Shown: positions 23,946 through 32,226 of the stretch, piece by piece
Numbering within the stretch: the first letter of the stretch is position 1
Layout of the letters: every line of letters begins with the position of its first letter
Origin: Candidatus Sabulitectum sp.
GTDB taxonomy: Bacteria; Fermentibacterota; Fermentibacteria; Fermentibacterales; JCC-6
Direction: 5' to 3'
Length of the DNA stretch: 60,899 nt
Assembly: GCA_023139045.1 (NCBI GenBank)
Contig: JAGLOJ010000034.1
Coordinates: forward strand, 1-60,899
Translations under genes and position numbers: made by a program
The notes under the pieces: generated by a model
Databases searched by the model: none
Seen by the model: the letters and a program-made list of their open reading frames with translations, nothing else
What the model was told of the DNA's origin: nothing

Positions 23946-24191
23946 TTAATCCTTCTCCATAAGAATCTGCTCATCTTTCTGAGTCAGGATAGGTAAGTCC
24001 GTGGTCTTTTCCATGTAAAGTGTTTGGACAGGGGCGTCCACAACATTACGTCTCCGCTTACGATTGAAATACAAAAACTTTTGAAGCCTAGCCTTTAACT
24101 GATTGGGAGTCCCGTCATCAAAGCCGGCAAGAACTCTGCCTCGCTCGTGCTCCAATTCAAGATCAGTCTTTAGATGTAATTCTTTAACCAT
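23946..24191 (-). CDS. Small basic virion-region protein (paralogue A)
   Basis: 81 aa from ATG 24191, selected for GGGGA nine bases upstream. It contains LKARLQKFLYFNRKRRRNV, which resembles the segment LQAVLYYSRKRNRVR in the next gene upstream, so the two may be paralogues. The basic patch suggests DNA or capsid-interior binding. No known family recognised. Confidence 0.55.
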   Translation of the reverse strand: MVKELHLKTDLELEHERGRVLAGFDDGTPNQLKARLQKFLYFNRKRRRNVVDAPVQTLYMEKTTDLPILTQKDEQILMEKD

Positions 24192-24204
24192 ATTTCGTCC
24201 CCAT

Positions 24205-24232
24205 GCCCAGGTGAGCGGTATAGGCCCTGGGC
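24205..24232 (-). other. GCCCAGG / CCTGGGC hairpin between small genes
   Basis: 7-bp perfect inverted repeat of the over-represented GCCCAGG motif with a 14-base loop, in the 40-bp gap between the 43-aa and 81-aa genes. No T tract. It may modulate mRNA stability or partial termination. Confidence 0.4.
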
Positions 24233-24363
24233 TAAGGGGCAGCTCTCCGCACACGGTTCCGCTTACGTGAGTAATACAAAACAGCCTGAAGCTTCTCCTT
24301 GGTTGATTTCTTCACCCTAGGAGAAGTCAGGCTGGCCATCTTTTTCTTATCTTGCTTAGACAT
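24232..24363 (-). CDS. 43-aa basic small protein (paralogue B)
   Basis: Begins MSKQDKKKMASLTSPRVKKS and ends RVRRAAP; about one third Lys/Arg. TAGGA lies 9-10 bases before the ATG. The C-terminal half matches the LQxxLYxxRKRxR pattern of the following 81-aa protein. Likely a DNA-associated or internal head protein; function unknown. Confidence 0.5.
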   Translation of the reverse strand: MSKQDKKKMASLTSPRVKKSTKEKLQAVLYYSRKRNRVRRAAP

Positions 24364-24375
24364 TACATAATCCTA

Positions 24376-24999
24376 TTATCTAGGGTTATTCGGTGTCCTT
24401 GGGGCAGGTCTGGTATTAGAGCCAGAGCCTGGACGTTTAGATAGGACATCATCCAATTTACTCTTACCAGTACCAACAGCATCTTCACCAATAACAGCTT
24501 GGATCCTTGCAGCACGAGTTGCCTTAGCAATCCTATCCTCATTCTGGCTCTTGATATAAGCCAAACGGTTAGAAACAGAACTACCTTGGTTAGTATGGTA
24601 CTCTCGCTGCTGAAGAAAGTCACGTCTTTGCTGAAGAACAGCAATCTTGGTATCCAGGAGATCACGCTCAATAGTAAGCTCAGCAATTTCCTGATCCAGG
24701 GATTCCTTGGTGACAGCTACTTCTTTGGTTTCTTCCGGCTTTTCTTTGCTGTCTTCATTGCCTTCTTTGCCGTTTTCTTTTTCGTTTTCTTTGGCATCTT
24801 TGTCATTCCTTACTTTAGCCTTACCACGACAGAATTCAGGATTGGCGTCAGTGATCTGTTTACGGGTGAGGTCTTTCAGGCCGGTCAATTTCTTCATGAC
24901 ATCGACCAGAGGCAGGCCGTCCATGCCGTTAGGGCCGTCATCGGTCCACAGTTCGCCATCTTCTGGATCCAGTTGTAAAAGTGCTTGTTTTATGTCCAT
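24376..24999 (-). CDS. Structural-region protein with central coiled coil
   Basis: 207 aa. The N-terminal 60 residues (DIKQALLQLDPEDGELWTDD, then LVDVMKKLTGL, KQITDANPEFCR) form a small domain often found in phage head operons. Then come an acidic/basic low-complexity stretch and a coiled coil (LDQEIAELTIERDLLDTKIA). The tail is Pro/Arg-rich. GGGAG site. Probably an internal head or assembly protein. Confidence 0.6.
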   Translation of the reverse strand: MDIKQALLQLDPEDGELWTDDGPNGMDGLPLVDVMKKLTGLKDLTRKQITDANPEFCRGKAKVRNDKDAKENEKENGKEGNEDSKEKPEETKEVAVTKESLDQEIAELTIERDLLDTKIAVLQQRRDFLQQREYHTNQGSSVSNRLAYIKSQNEDRIAKATRAARIQAVIGEDAVGTGKSKLDDVLSKRPGSGSNTRPAPRTPNNPR

Positions 25000-25030
25000 G
25001 TTTTTGCTCCCTGTTATGGTTTATCATTTT

Positions 25031-26713
25031 CTATATAGTCACCACTCCCTGCGGAATTTCTATTGGCCCGATACAGATAGTGGATTTCCATTTACGCAAA
25101 TTGCCAAGCCTGTCAATCTCTCTACTGATATCTGCTGTCGCGTCTCCTGTGCCGTCACAGTTGCCGCCAACAGTTGGGACGTAATCGCTATCGATGTCAG
25201 CGGGTTCGTTGACATCTGTTGCGTCGAGAGTGTGGGTAGATACCGTATTGATATCAGGGAATACATTATTTTTAGAATGGGCCCCGCTTATGCCAAGAAT
25301 AACATAATGGCCACTTCCTGCTGGCACGTCTACAATATTGTTTCTAATCTCTGGAATGCCGTCGCACTCCCTCACATCGATGCCACGGTAGGCACTCTTG
25401 ACATAATTATTATTGATATATACATTACCAACATCAGTGCCTGCCCTAACCTCCACTCCTGTACCTGACGTGCCTGTGCCTACCTCGTCGATAATATTAC
25501 TCAGTACATACGATTTCTCAGCTGCACTGCCACCGCCACAGTATATGGCTCGTGCTAGTGTGCCGCCTTTAATATAATTACCCACACAGTAAGTATCCAC
25601 ATCCTGTGACATCTTGACGGCGTAATCTGTCAAGGACTGGCCATCGACATGATTGCCAATTGCAACAGCAACCTTAGTTACCGCCCCTGTGATATAACAG
25701 TTATAGAGATATAACAAATCCGTTTCAGTCGCTCCAGCCGCTGCAAATCCGTCGGTGGTTGTATTGGTCAATATGCAATCAACAACATGTACGGGGATAT
25801 CGTTATGTGGTGTAATTGCCTGGTCTGATATACTACTGCCTGGGTCGGTGAATCGGCAATTGTATGCTCTTAAAGTTGTCCCCGCCTGCTTTGTTGATGT
25901 AGACTTAACACTCACACAATCATCCTCAGCATAGTCAACAATGCAGTCGTTCATGACTACTACTGTCTTGATACCATCGTCAAGCGACGTGAAGTTATTT
26001 TTGCCTGCCGTTACTGCACTATTGGTCACATGTACTCGATTAAACTCATACCTGCCGTCCTCAACAATACTGCCTCCATACGCCGAGGTCGCGGGTAAGT
26101 TACTGCCTGGTATGGCTACATTACCGTTAATATCAACACTAAAGTCTTCAAGCACAATTTTATCAGTTGCGGCCGACTGCTTGGCAAACAGCCTTCCTGT
26201 GATAGTAACCAGGTCCATTCCGGCACCCACTACGTTTGTGTTCTTGGCGGGGTACAGGATGTTGTCCGTTGCACCCAGGCCATAATTACCTGCCACAATA
26301 TAAATCGTTCCCCCATCAGCAGAGCCAGCAACCCTTGAACCACCAGAGTCATCCCAATAGCCAATCGCCGCACGCAGTTGTGACACAGTTGATACGGTGG
26401 TGGCTCCTGTAAGATCAACGCTGGGGGTAGTAGATATCACTAGCCTCGTGATAGAGCCAGGCTGCATTGGCACAGCTAATACATTAGGGGTATTCGCTCG
26501 CAAAACCACATTGCCGTAGTTGCCGGCTGGCAGTATTAACCGTCTCTGGTTCAACGCCGATACCGCTCCCATTGTTTTATCCCATGTAGCTGAAGCCAGA
26601 GAATTGTATTTAGCCTGTAGTTCCTCTACTGAGGTGACAGTCACTGAGTTACCACTAACCTTGGTAACTATGGTATTAGAATGTTCTAAAGATCTCGGTA
26701 AGCCTTTAGTCAT
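25031..26713 (-). CDS. Right-handed beta-helix protein with MTKGLPRSL tag
   Basis: 560 aa. The first nine residues MTKGLPRSL are also the start of the neighbouring capsid-side protein. From about residue 110 the sequence is a parallel beta-helix (pectin-lyase-like fold) with repeated strand-turn units such as VYINNNYVKSAYRGIDV and IRNNIVDVPAGSGHYVILG. Such folds occur in phage depolymerases and host-surface fibres. No catalytic residues can be assigned by eye. AGGGG site. Next to the major capsid protein, so I infer a capsid-attached fibre or carbohydrate-binding decoration. Confidence 0.65.
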   Translation of the reverse strand: MTKGLPRSLEHSNTIVTKVSGNSVTVTSVEELQAKYNSLASATWDKTMGAVSALNQRRLILPAGNYGNVVLRANTPNVLAVPMQPGSITRLVISTTPSVDLTGATTVSTVSQLRAAIGYWDDSGGSRVAGSADGGTIYIVAGNYGLGATDNILYPAKNTNVVGAGMDLVTITGRLFAKQSAATDKIVLEDFSVDINGNVAIPGSNLPATSAYGGSIVEDGRYEFNRVHVTNSAVTAGKNNFTSLDDGIKTVVVMNDCIVDYAEDDCVSVKSTSTKQAGTTLRAYNCRFTDPGSSISDQAITPHNDIPVHVVDCILTNTTTDGFAAAGATETDLLYLYNCYITGAVTKVAVAIGNHVDGQSLTDYAVKMSQDVDTYCVGNYIKGGTLARAIYCGGGSAAEKSYVLSNIIDEVGTGTSGTGVEVRAGTDVGNVYINNNYVKSAYRGIDVRECDGIPEIRNNIVDVPAGSGHYVILGISGAHSKNNVFPDINTVSTHTLDATDVNEPADIDSDYVPTVGGNCDGTGDATADISREIDRLGNLRKWKSTICIGPIEIPQGVVTI

Positions 26714-26755
26714 GATATCCCCTTATTGTGTCGTTACTAATAATAACAGTAATAA

Positions 26756-27283
26756 TTAATCGTCGCCAAGAACTTGATACAAGATGTCAACCGTACCGTT
26801 CACTGTAATAGTAACAGATTCATCATCTGTGATATCAGCGGCATCGATTATTAAGTTCAAGTAAATAGCACCAACAGCAGCTGTCTGATCAACATTCACA
26901 GGGGCGGCCAGAACTGATCTAACAGCAGCGGCTACCTCAGCCACAGCAGGGCCAACAGCAACGGACGGAGCAACATTTACTTCAGCACCTGCCAATGTGC
27001 CATTGACATCATCGGCAGTGCCAATAGCGTAATCACCATTCCATGTATCGGATAAATTAGCATCAGCACCATTACCGGCAAAAGCCAGACTTGCAGCCGT
27101 ACCAAGGAAAATGATATTCCCCTCAGGTAAAGAAGCAATAATCTTCTCAGCACCAATACCAACAGCAGCACCTGTAGCAGTAACAACGATGGTGGTATTG
27201 ATAGGTATGGATAGCTTGGTTGGTGTTATAGGGTTTACCTGAAACTGGGCATGTTTCAACGATCGCGGTAGTCCTTTTGTCAT
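26756..27283 (-). CDS. Capsid decoration-like protein with MTKGLPRSL tag
   Basis: 175 aa from ATG 27283 (GGAG six bases upstream); the tag MTKGLPRSLKHAQFQ is nearly identical to the start of the beta-helix protein. The rest is Ala/Val/Gly-rich beta sequence with no enzymatic motif, as expected of a decoration or head-fibre base protein. It is directly downstream of the major capsid gene. Confidence 0.6.
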   Translation of the reverse strand: MTKGLPRSLKHAQFQVNPITPTKLSIPINTTIVVTATGAAVGIGAEKIIASLPEGNIIFLGTAASLAFAGNGADANLSDTWNGDYAIGTADDVNGTLAGAEVNVAPSVAVGPAVAEVAAAVRSVLAAPVNVDQTAAVGAIYLNLIIDAADITDDESVTITVNGTVDILYQVLGDD

Positions 27284-27368
27284 AGTTATCTCCAATCATC
27301 TATGTATTAGGAAAAACAGAGTAGGTTCTTACCCCCACTCTGTTTCAATTCAATTTAATTCCGAACGA

Positions 27369-28457
27369 TTATGCATGCTCAGTAGTACGGAGCACAGCAA
27401 ACTTGATCATCTTACGTTCAGAATATACTCTGCTCCAACTGGTAGCGGCTGCCAAGTTGACATTACTTGGACCTCCACCAGGAATAGCAGCCATGATCAT
27501 AGCATGGCCAGTTGGGTGGATGGAATAGGTTCTACGAGTAGTGAGAACTTCCTGACCTGCACCATTACCAGCTAACTGTTCACGACCTACTTCGACAGGA
27601 ACCTTGGCAGTACCAGTACCAAGCTGAGCGGCACCCGCACCAAAGACCCAGGTGTCATAAACATTACTGGATGTACCACTGACAGGCATGCCATCATCAA
27701 TAATGACCAACCGTCCGAGGAAGGTAGGAATATTGACTTCACCACGGGCATCAGGAATAAAGTCGATCAGGTTGTTATTCTGCATTCTGTTGTAAACAAC
27801 GGAATGGACCATAACAATTCCAAGATCTTCCTGACTGTCACCCATAGTCAAAGCAGCGGCCAAGAAAGCTTCTGCAGTGAAGATGGTTGTGGTAGCACCG
27901 TAAACACCACCATTAGATACATCATTAAGCAGATCATTCTGGACATGAGTATCAGTACCAGTTGGTGCAGCAGCATTATCAGCAAGGATACCATTAAAGG
28001 TAGCCAAGAATATTCTCTGCAATCTACGAGTCCAGTAATACGCAACACGAGACGCAATAGCATTCATTGGATCAGCACCAGCCAGCTGCATAGCCAGGTC
28101 CATAGAACTCCAAGACTGATTACGCTCCAGTCGGGCAGCGATCTCAGTAGCCGTACCAATTTTCAGTGGCACCGCATCATTCTTTGGATGAGCCGTAGAC
28201 TCAGCCGCCTCGAATGACTGGATATCAGCGATGTCATCGCTGCTGACATTATCAGCACCAGTGCTATCACTTGCATCCAAATCCTGGAAAGATGGTACAT
28301 GGAAAGTAGAACCACCACCGTTTAGCAAGCCTGCGAGATAGGCATTGCTGACCAGAACACTAGACTGAACCAATCGGGATTTCTCCTCGGTTAACTGCTG
28401 AGTGTAAGGGCCGAAAATCTCTGGGACAACAATGTCCGCAATCTGTGTAGCTGACAT
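27369..28457 (-). CDS. Major capsid protein
   Basis: 362 aa from ATG 28457 (AAGGAG 8 bases upstream); an upstream in-frame extension lacks a site. The pattern ADIVVPEIFGPYTQQLTEEK at the start, RVAYYWTRRLQRIFLATFNG in the middle, and a C-terminal HPTGHAMIMAAIPGGG is typical of the gp13-type/HK97-fold capsid proteins that follow a scaffold gene. No N-terminal protease domain is present; a separate scaffold gene lies upstream. Confidence 0.85.
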   Translation of the reverse strand: MSATQIADIVVPEIFGPYTQQLTEEKSRLVQSSVLVSNAYLAGLLNGGGSTFHVPSFQDLDASDSTGADNVSSDDIADIQSFEAAESTAHPKNDAVPLKIGTATEIAARLERNQSWSSMDLAMQLAGADPMNAIASRVAYYWTRRLQRIFLATFNGILADNAAAPTGTDTHVQNDLLNDVSNGGVYGATTTIFTAEAFLAAALTMGDSQEDLGIVMVHSVVYNRMQNNNLIDFIPDARGEVNIPTFLGRLVIIDDGMPVSGTSSNVYDTWVFGAGAAQLGTGTAKVPVEVGREQLAGNGAGQEVLTTRRTYSIHPTGHAMIMAAIPGGGPSNVNLAAATSWSRVYSERKMIKFAVLRTTEHA

Positions 28458-28606
28458 AAGAGTACTCCTTATCTTGTCAATTATTTTGAATCCGTTAAAA
28501 CGATTAACAGCCAAGAGCACAGCTTCGGCCAGCCTTCGGACACAGTCCTAACAACTTCGTACATCTAAGTATAGTCCTAATCTCTATCTCGGCTAGAAAA
28601 ATATTC

Positions 28607-29431
28607 TTATTTTTCCGGCGGCATCTGCCCACCAACTGTGGTTCCGGCTGCTTTTGCCATCTTAGCAGCTATTTCAGCACCCTGTCCACGGAAGACCTTG
28701 GCCTGCTCGGTCATGTTCCAATTATCATGAGTCCATGGGTTTTTGCCGAAAGAACCACCGCCAAGAGAACCCGTAGCTCCAGAACCTTCAGATTTAGGCC
28801 ACCAATGGGGACGTTTCTCTTGCATGTCCTGCAGGAATCCTTCTGCTGTAAGCCCAGGGGTGATCCCGAAGGGGTTCTCCTTGGTTAAAGTCTGACCGTC
28901 CTCGGTGACTTCGAATACTGCATTCGCCAACATGATCACATCATCTATAGCCTCGGGAATAACCTTGATCTTGGTAGCTTCCTTGCGGACACTGTCATCG
29001 ATAGTCCTCTTGACCTCGGCAGCCTGTAAGATGCCAACAGTCTCTAAAGCTTTTGCCAGGTCAGTGGTCAGTCGCTTATTCTCACGCTCCACAGGAGCCA
29101 GTCGACTACCGATACGCTTCTCGGTCAGCTCATCCAGCTTCGCATCCATATCTTCCTTGTTACCTTTGGCAGCAAGATCTAATTCATCAAAGCGATCCAG
29201 CTTACCCATCACTTCATCGTGATTTAATTCTCCCCACACATCCAACTTGGTCTGGAGTTCTTTCTTCTCCTCTTGGACATGTGTCTTGGCTTGCATAATT
29301 CTGTCAATGTCAACTTGTGTCTTAACACCCTCGACTCCAGTAAGATGGAACTTACCTTCTCGCTCGGTGTATAGCTCACGATAACCCTCAGGGACATCAT
29401 CAATAGTATCATGCGTTACTTTTAAGCCCAT
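28607..29431 (-). CDS. Capsid scaffold protein
   Basis: 274 aa from ATG 29431 (AAGGAG). The long charged helical middle (QVDIDRIMQAKTHVQEEKKE through ENKRLTTDLAKALETVG) is a coiled coil, and the C-terminus is Gly-rich with a short basic/helical end. Position directly upstream of the capsid gene supports scaffolding. The gap to the capsid gene (28458-28606) contains no gene. Confidence 0.75.
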   Translation of the reverse strand: MGLKVTHDTIDDVPEGYRELYTEREGKFHLTGVEGVKTQVDIDRIMQAKTHVQEEKKELQTKLDVWGELNHDEVMGKLDRFDELDLAAKGNKEDMDAKLDELTEKRIGSRLAPVERENKRLTTDLAKALETVGILQAAEVKRTIDDSVRKEATKIKVIPEAIDDVIMLANAVFEVTEDGQTLTKENPFGITPGLTAEGFLQDMQEKRPHWWPKSEGSGATGSLGGGSFGKNPWTHDNWNMTEQAKVFRGQGAEIAAKMAKAAGTTVGGQMPPEK

Positions 29432-29444
29432 TATTAAACTCCTT

Positions 29445-29459
29445 CTGAGCACAGCTCAG
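29445..29459 (-). other. Stable small hairpin before the scaffold gene
   Basis: CTGAGC-TGT-GCTCAG, 6 bp with a three-base loop, immediately 5' of the AAGGAG site of the scaffold gene. It may protect the downstream mRNA or mark a processing site. A second weaker stem (GTCAG/CTGAC) lies further upstream in the same gap. Confidence 0.4.
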
Positions 29460-29514
29460 TCTAGCAACCGCAACATGCGGCATCGTTATGTATAGTCAGA
29501 CAACATGCCTGACC

Positions 29515-30747
29515 TTAAAATTCTTTAGGATCAAGACCAGCTGCCCTAAACGCAGCAGCTTCCTTATCAGCTAATTCAGCCAAGGTAAGCTCATCACCCT
29601 GGCGATTAACAAACTTATCTAAGCTCAGTTCACCTTTACGGAATAACTTACCACGAGTTGGGCCAAGTACATCATTCTGGAACTCAACCGATTGCCTACC
29701 CAACCATTGACCATATGTGACCTTTGCGGGTACTTGGCCAATCATCGCTCTCGTGGTAACTCTAGCAAATTGGTCATAGCTCATCTTATGTCCTCGCGGT
29801 AAGCGGGCCCTAGAACTGACCACCTTAATATTATTCTGTTTACAATACCGTCTCAATAGCATCTCCTTTGTTACTGGTTTATACGGACGAGTACCAATCA
29901 TATCCTCGCCAATTAAAGCTACCCGCAACGAACGGCAGTTAAAATGGAGAGGGGGTTGAGGTCCCTCTCCAACTGGAAACCGGTCTCCGTCCAGGGAGCG
30001 ACAAATCGCTGTGGTCCGGGAGTCTAAGGTAGCGACGTAGACTTCCTTTTCGAATAAGGCGGCATTGGCTTGTAAGAATTCCCCACGGGCGGCATTACTA
30101 AAGCTTATAGTTGCTGTTCGGGTTATCGTTTCAACATTACGTCTGGTTAACTGAGTAATGCCGTCCCGGCCCTTTAGTTTGGCAGTACCAATAACACGAC
30201 GAGCGATAGCAGCATTGGACTCTCCCTGAACAATACCAATCTTAATCTGATCTTCAATCTTACGCAGATCAGAGGCCCTGACACTGGCCGCCCATTCCTT
30301 TAAGACTCGTCCCTCAAAGGGTTGGGTTTTGATTAATGCTTTTAACTTAGCGGCAGGCGGGAGCTTCGAGTTTAAGACCACAGGAACAACTGTGTCCAGT
30401 GTTGTCTTAAGAAAGACCGCTTCCTTAACAACCATCTGTTCAAAGTCACTCAACCAAACGGCATCAACATCATCCCATGCTGAATTGCGGATAGCTTTAA
30501 TATCTTTAAGCAGGGCATTGGCCTGGACCAGCCGTTTATTGACATTCTTAGTATCCCCGGTCAGCATTCCCCGTATCTTCTGGGCAATATCCTTTTCCGT
30601 AGCATTCAACAACCCGGTGATCTCGTTACGGATGCTACCAGAGAAACGCAAAAGGTAAATCTGATGGCGAATGAGGGCATCCATCCATGCCTCATTCGCC
30701 GTTATCTCTCCCACCAAAGGAAGTTGTTTTCCAGGATCCATTGCCAT
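29515..30747 (-). CDS. Mu gpF-like head morphogenesis protein
   Basis: 410 aa. Residues about 235-285 (YVATLDSRTTAICRSLDGDR then PLHFNCRSLRV) are the conserved Phage_Mu_F core with its Cys and His. These minor head proteins are packaged with the portal. The order portal, F-like protein, scaffold, capsid is standard. The start overlaps the portal stop. Confidence 0.85.
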   Translation of the reverse strand: MAMDPGKQLPLVGEITANEAWMDALIRHQIYLLRFSGSIRNEITGLLNATEKDIAQKIRGMLTGDTKNVNKRLVQANALLKDIKAIRNSAWDDVDAVWLSDFEQMVVKEAVFLKTTLDTVVPVVLNSKLPPAAKLKALIKTQPFEGRVLKEWAASVRASDLRKIEDQIKIGIVQGESNAAIARRVIGTAKLKGRDGITQLTRRNVETITRTATISFSNAARGEFLQANAALFEKEVYVATLDSRTTAICRSLDGDRFPVGEGPQPPLHFNCRSLRVALIGEDMIGTRPYKPVTKEMLLRRYCKQNNIKVVSSRARLPRGHKMSYDQFARVTTRAMIGQVPAKVTYGQWLGRQSVEFQNDVLGPTRGKLFRKGELSLDKFVNRQGDELTLAELADKEAAAFRAAGLDPKEF

Positions 30748-32213
30748 TAGTCTTCGTTAGCCCCGTTATCATCGTCTTCCTCAACACCAGTACCATCACC
30801 ACCACTACTAAAGTCCAAACCAACTTCACTTTCAATTACTTTTTTCTCTTCATCAAAGGTCATCTTGGTTAGGTCACGTTCCTGCATCAGCTGGTGCAAA
30901 GACGCCCAACTCCACGGAGCACCAAGAGTCTTAGCAGCTACATAGTCCAATAGGTTCTTACCTTCCAGAGTATTATCAGCAAAGTCAGTATTTGGTGTGA
31001 CAATAACCTCGTTAGGATCAGCACCAATCCATTCGGCCATAATACGCAGTTGTGTCTGAAGCCCAGTAGCACCTGTCAGGGCTATCTGGTGGAGCGAAGC
31101 GGTACGGGCCGATACACGTATTCGTAACGCCTCGCCGGACTCAGCCTGCCCACCTCTGGTATCTAACAGTTTACCACTCAGGTCAGCTGCTTCTTTCTTA
31201 TCGTTCTCTAAGGCGGTCCTCATCTCTGGTAAGCCTTTACTGTTAACACCAATATATTTAGCGTCACCGCCAATGGCAATATCTATTCTTGCTCCGGCAC
31301 CAACACGAACATCGTCATCCCCGTCAACGGTGCTGCCAGTGATTACCAAGGTATCTTGGCCCTGCATGAATAGACTATTACGATAATCCGCATCACCATG
31401 GTAGATGGTCAATGCTAAGTTAGCCAGGCCGAGTAATGGCGGCTTGTCAGGATCAGCAATAATATCACGACTATTGATAAACGTGAATGGAATCTTCTTC
31501 AGCTTATTACCACCAATAGAAGGCTCCATCATCAATTCTTCACTGTAGTCGTAGCTGGTATCTTCATTATAAACACCGACCTTGAAAAAGCCTTCATTGT
31601 TATCTGGACTAACATCACCCATTATCAGGACACGATACTTCTCTTTAACCTGCCATTCAAACTCATCCTCACGTAGGTTCTCTGACTCATTCAGAACAAC
31701 CATGCATAAGTTCTGATTTGCCAAACCAAAATCAGGAGTATCATCCCAGTTGATGATATCTTCAGTACCGTACATCACTATGTACGGTAATACCTTTGGA
31801 CCGGCACCATCCTCCACATCAGTGAATAGGCCCAATCGCCCAGTGGTTAGCTGGGCCTGGTTGATCTTGCGGAGTAACATCTGCATAGACTCACCCTTCA
31901 CAGTGACTCGTTCCCGCAACGACTCCATCTTTTCAGGCAGCTCTATAGTGGCGGGTTTAGAATGCATTACACCAAGGACTGAATCAATAGCAGTGTAAAC
32001 AATATCAGGGAAATTAGCCCTGGTCCTATAATTCTGATAGTTCTTATATCCCTTTTCTCCAGAACTCATACCATCCAATTCCTGAGCTGGCGTGGAGGGG
32101 AGATACTTAAGTCCGCCCTCTTTGATCTTATCCTCACCGGCATAGGCATCCTCCATCCTTCTCCACTTATCAAGCATAGCGTCGTATTTAGGATGGTGAC
32201 TTGTAATACTCAT
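30747..32213 (-). CDS. Portal protein (DUF4055 family)
   Basis: 488 aa from ATG 32213 (AAGGAG site). The N-terminus (DKWRRMEDAYAGEDKIKEGG, then NYRTRANFPDIVYTAIDSVL and GVMHSKPA) is characteristic of DUF4055-type portals. It forms the dodecameric channel at the capsid vertex. The acidic C-terminal tail (GVEEDDDNGANED) is unusual but common in this group. Confidence 0.85.
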   Translation of the reverse strand: MSITSHHPKYDAMLDKWRRMEDAYAGEDKIKEGGLKYLPSTPAQELDGMSSGEKGYKNYQNYRTRANFPDIVYTAIDSVLGVMHSKPATIELPEKMESLRERVTVKGESMQMLLRKINQAQLTTGRLGLFTDVEDGAGPKVLPYIVMYGTEDIINWDDTPDFGLANQNLCMVVLNESENLREDEFEWQVKEKYRVLIMGDVSPDNNEGFFKVGVYNEDTSYDYSEELMMEPSIGGNKLKKIPFTFINSRDIIADPDKPPLLGLANLALTIYHGDADYRNSLFMQGQDTLVITGSTVDGDDDVRVGAGARIDIAIGGDAKYIGVNSKGLPEMRTALENDKKEAADLSGKLLDTRGGQAESGEALRIRVSARTASLHQIALTGATGLQTQLRIMAEWIGADPNEVIVTPNTDFADNTLEGKNLLDYVAAKTLGAPWSWASLHQLMQERDLTKMTFDEEKKVIESEVGLDFSSGGDGTGVEEDDDNGANED

Positions 32214-32226
32214 ATTGTTGATCTCC

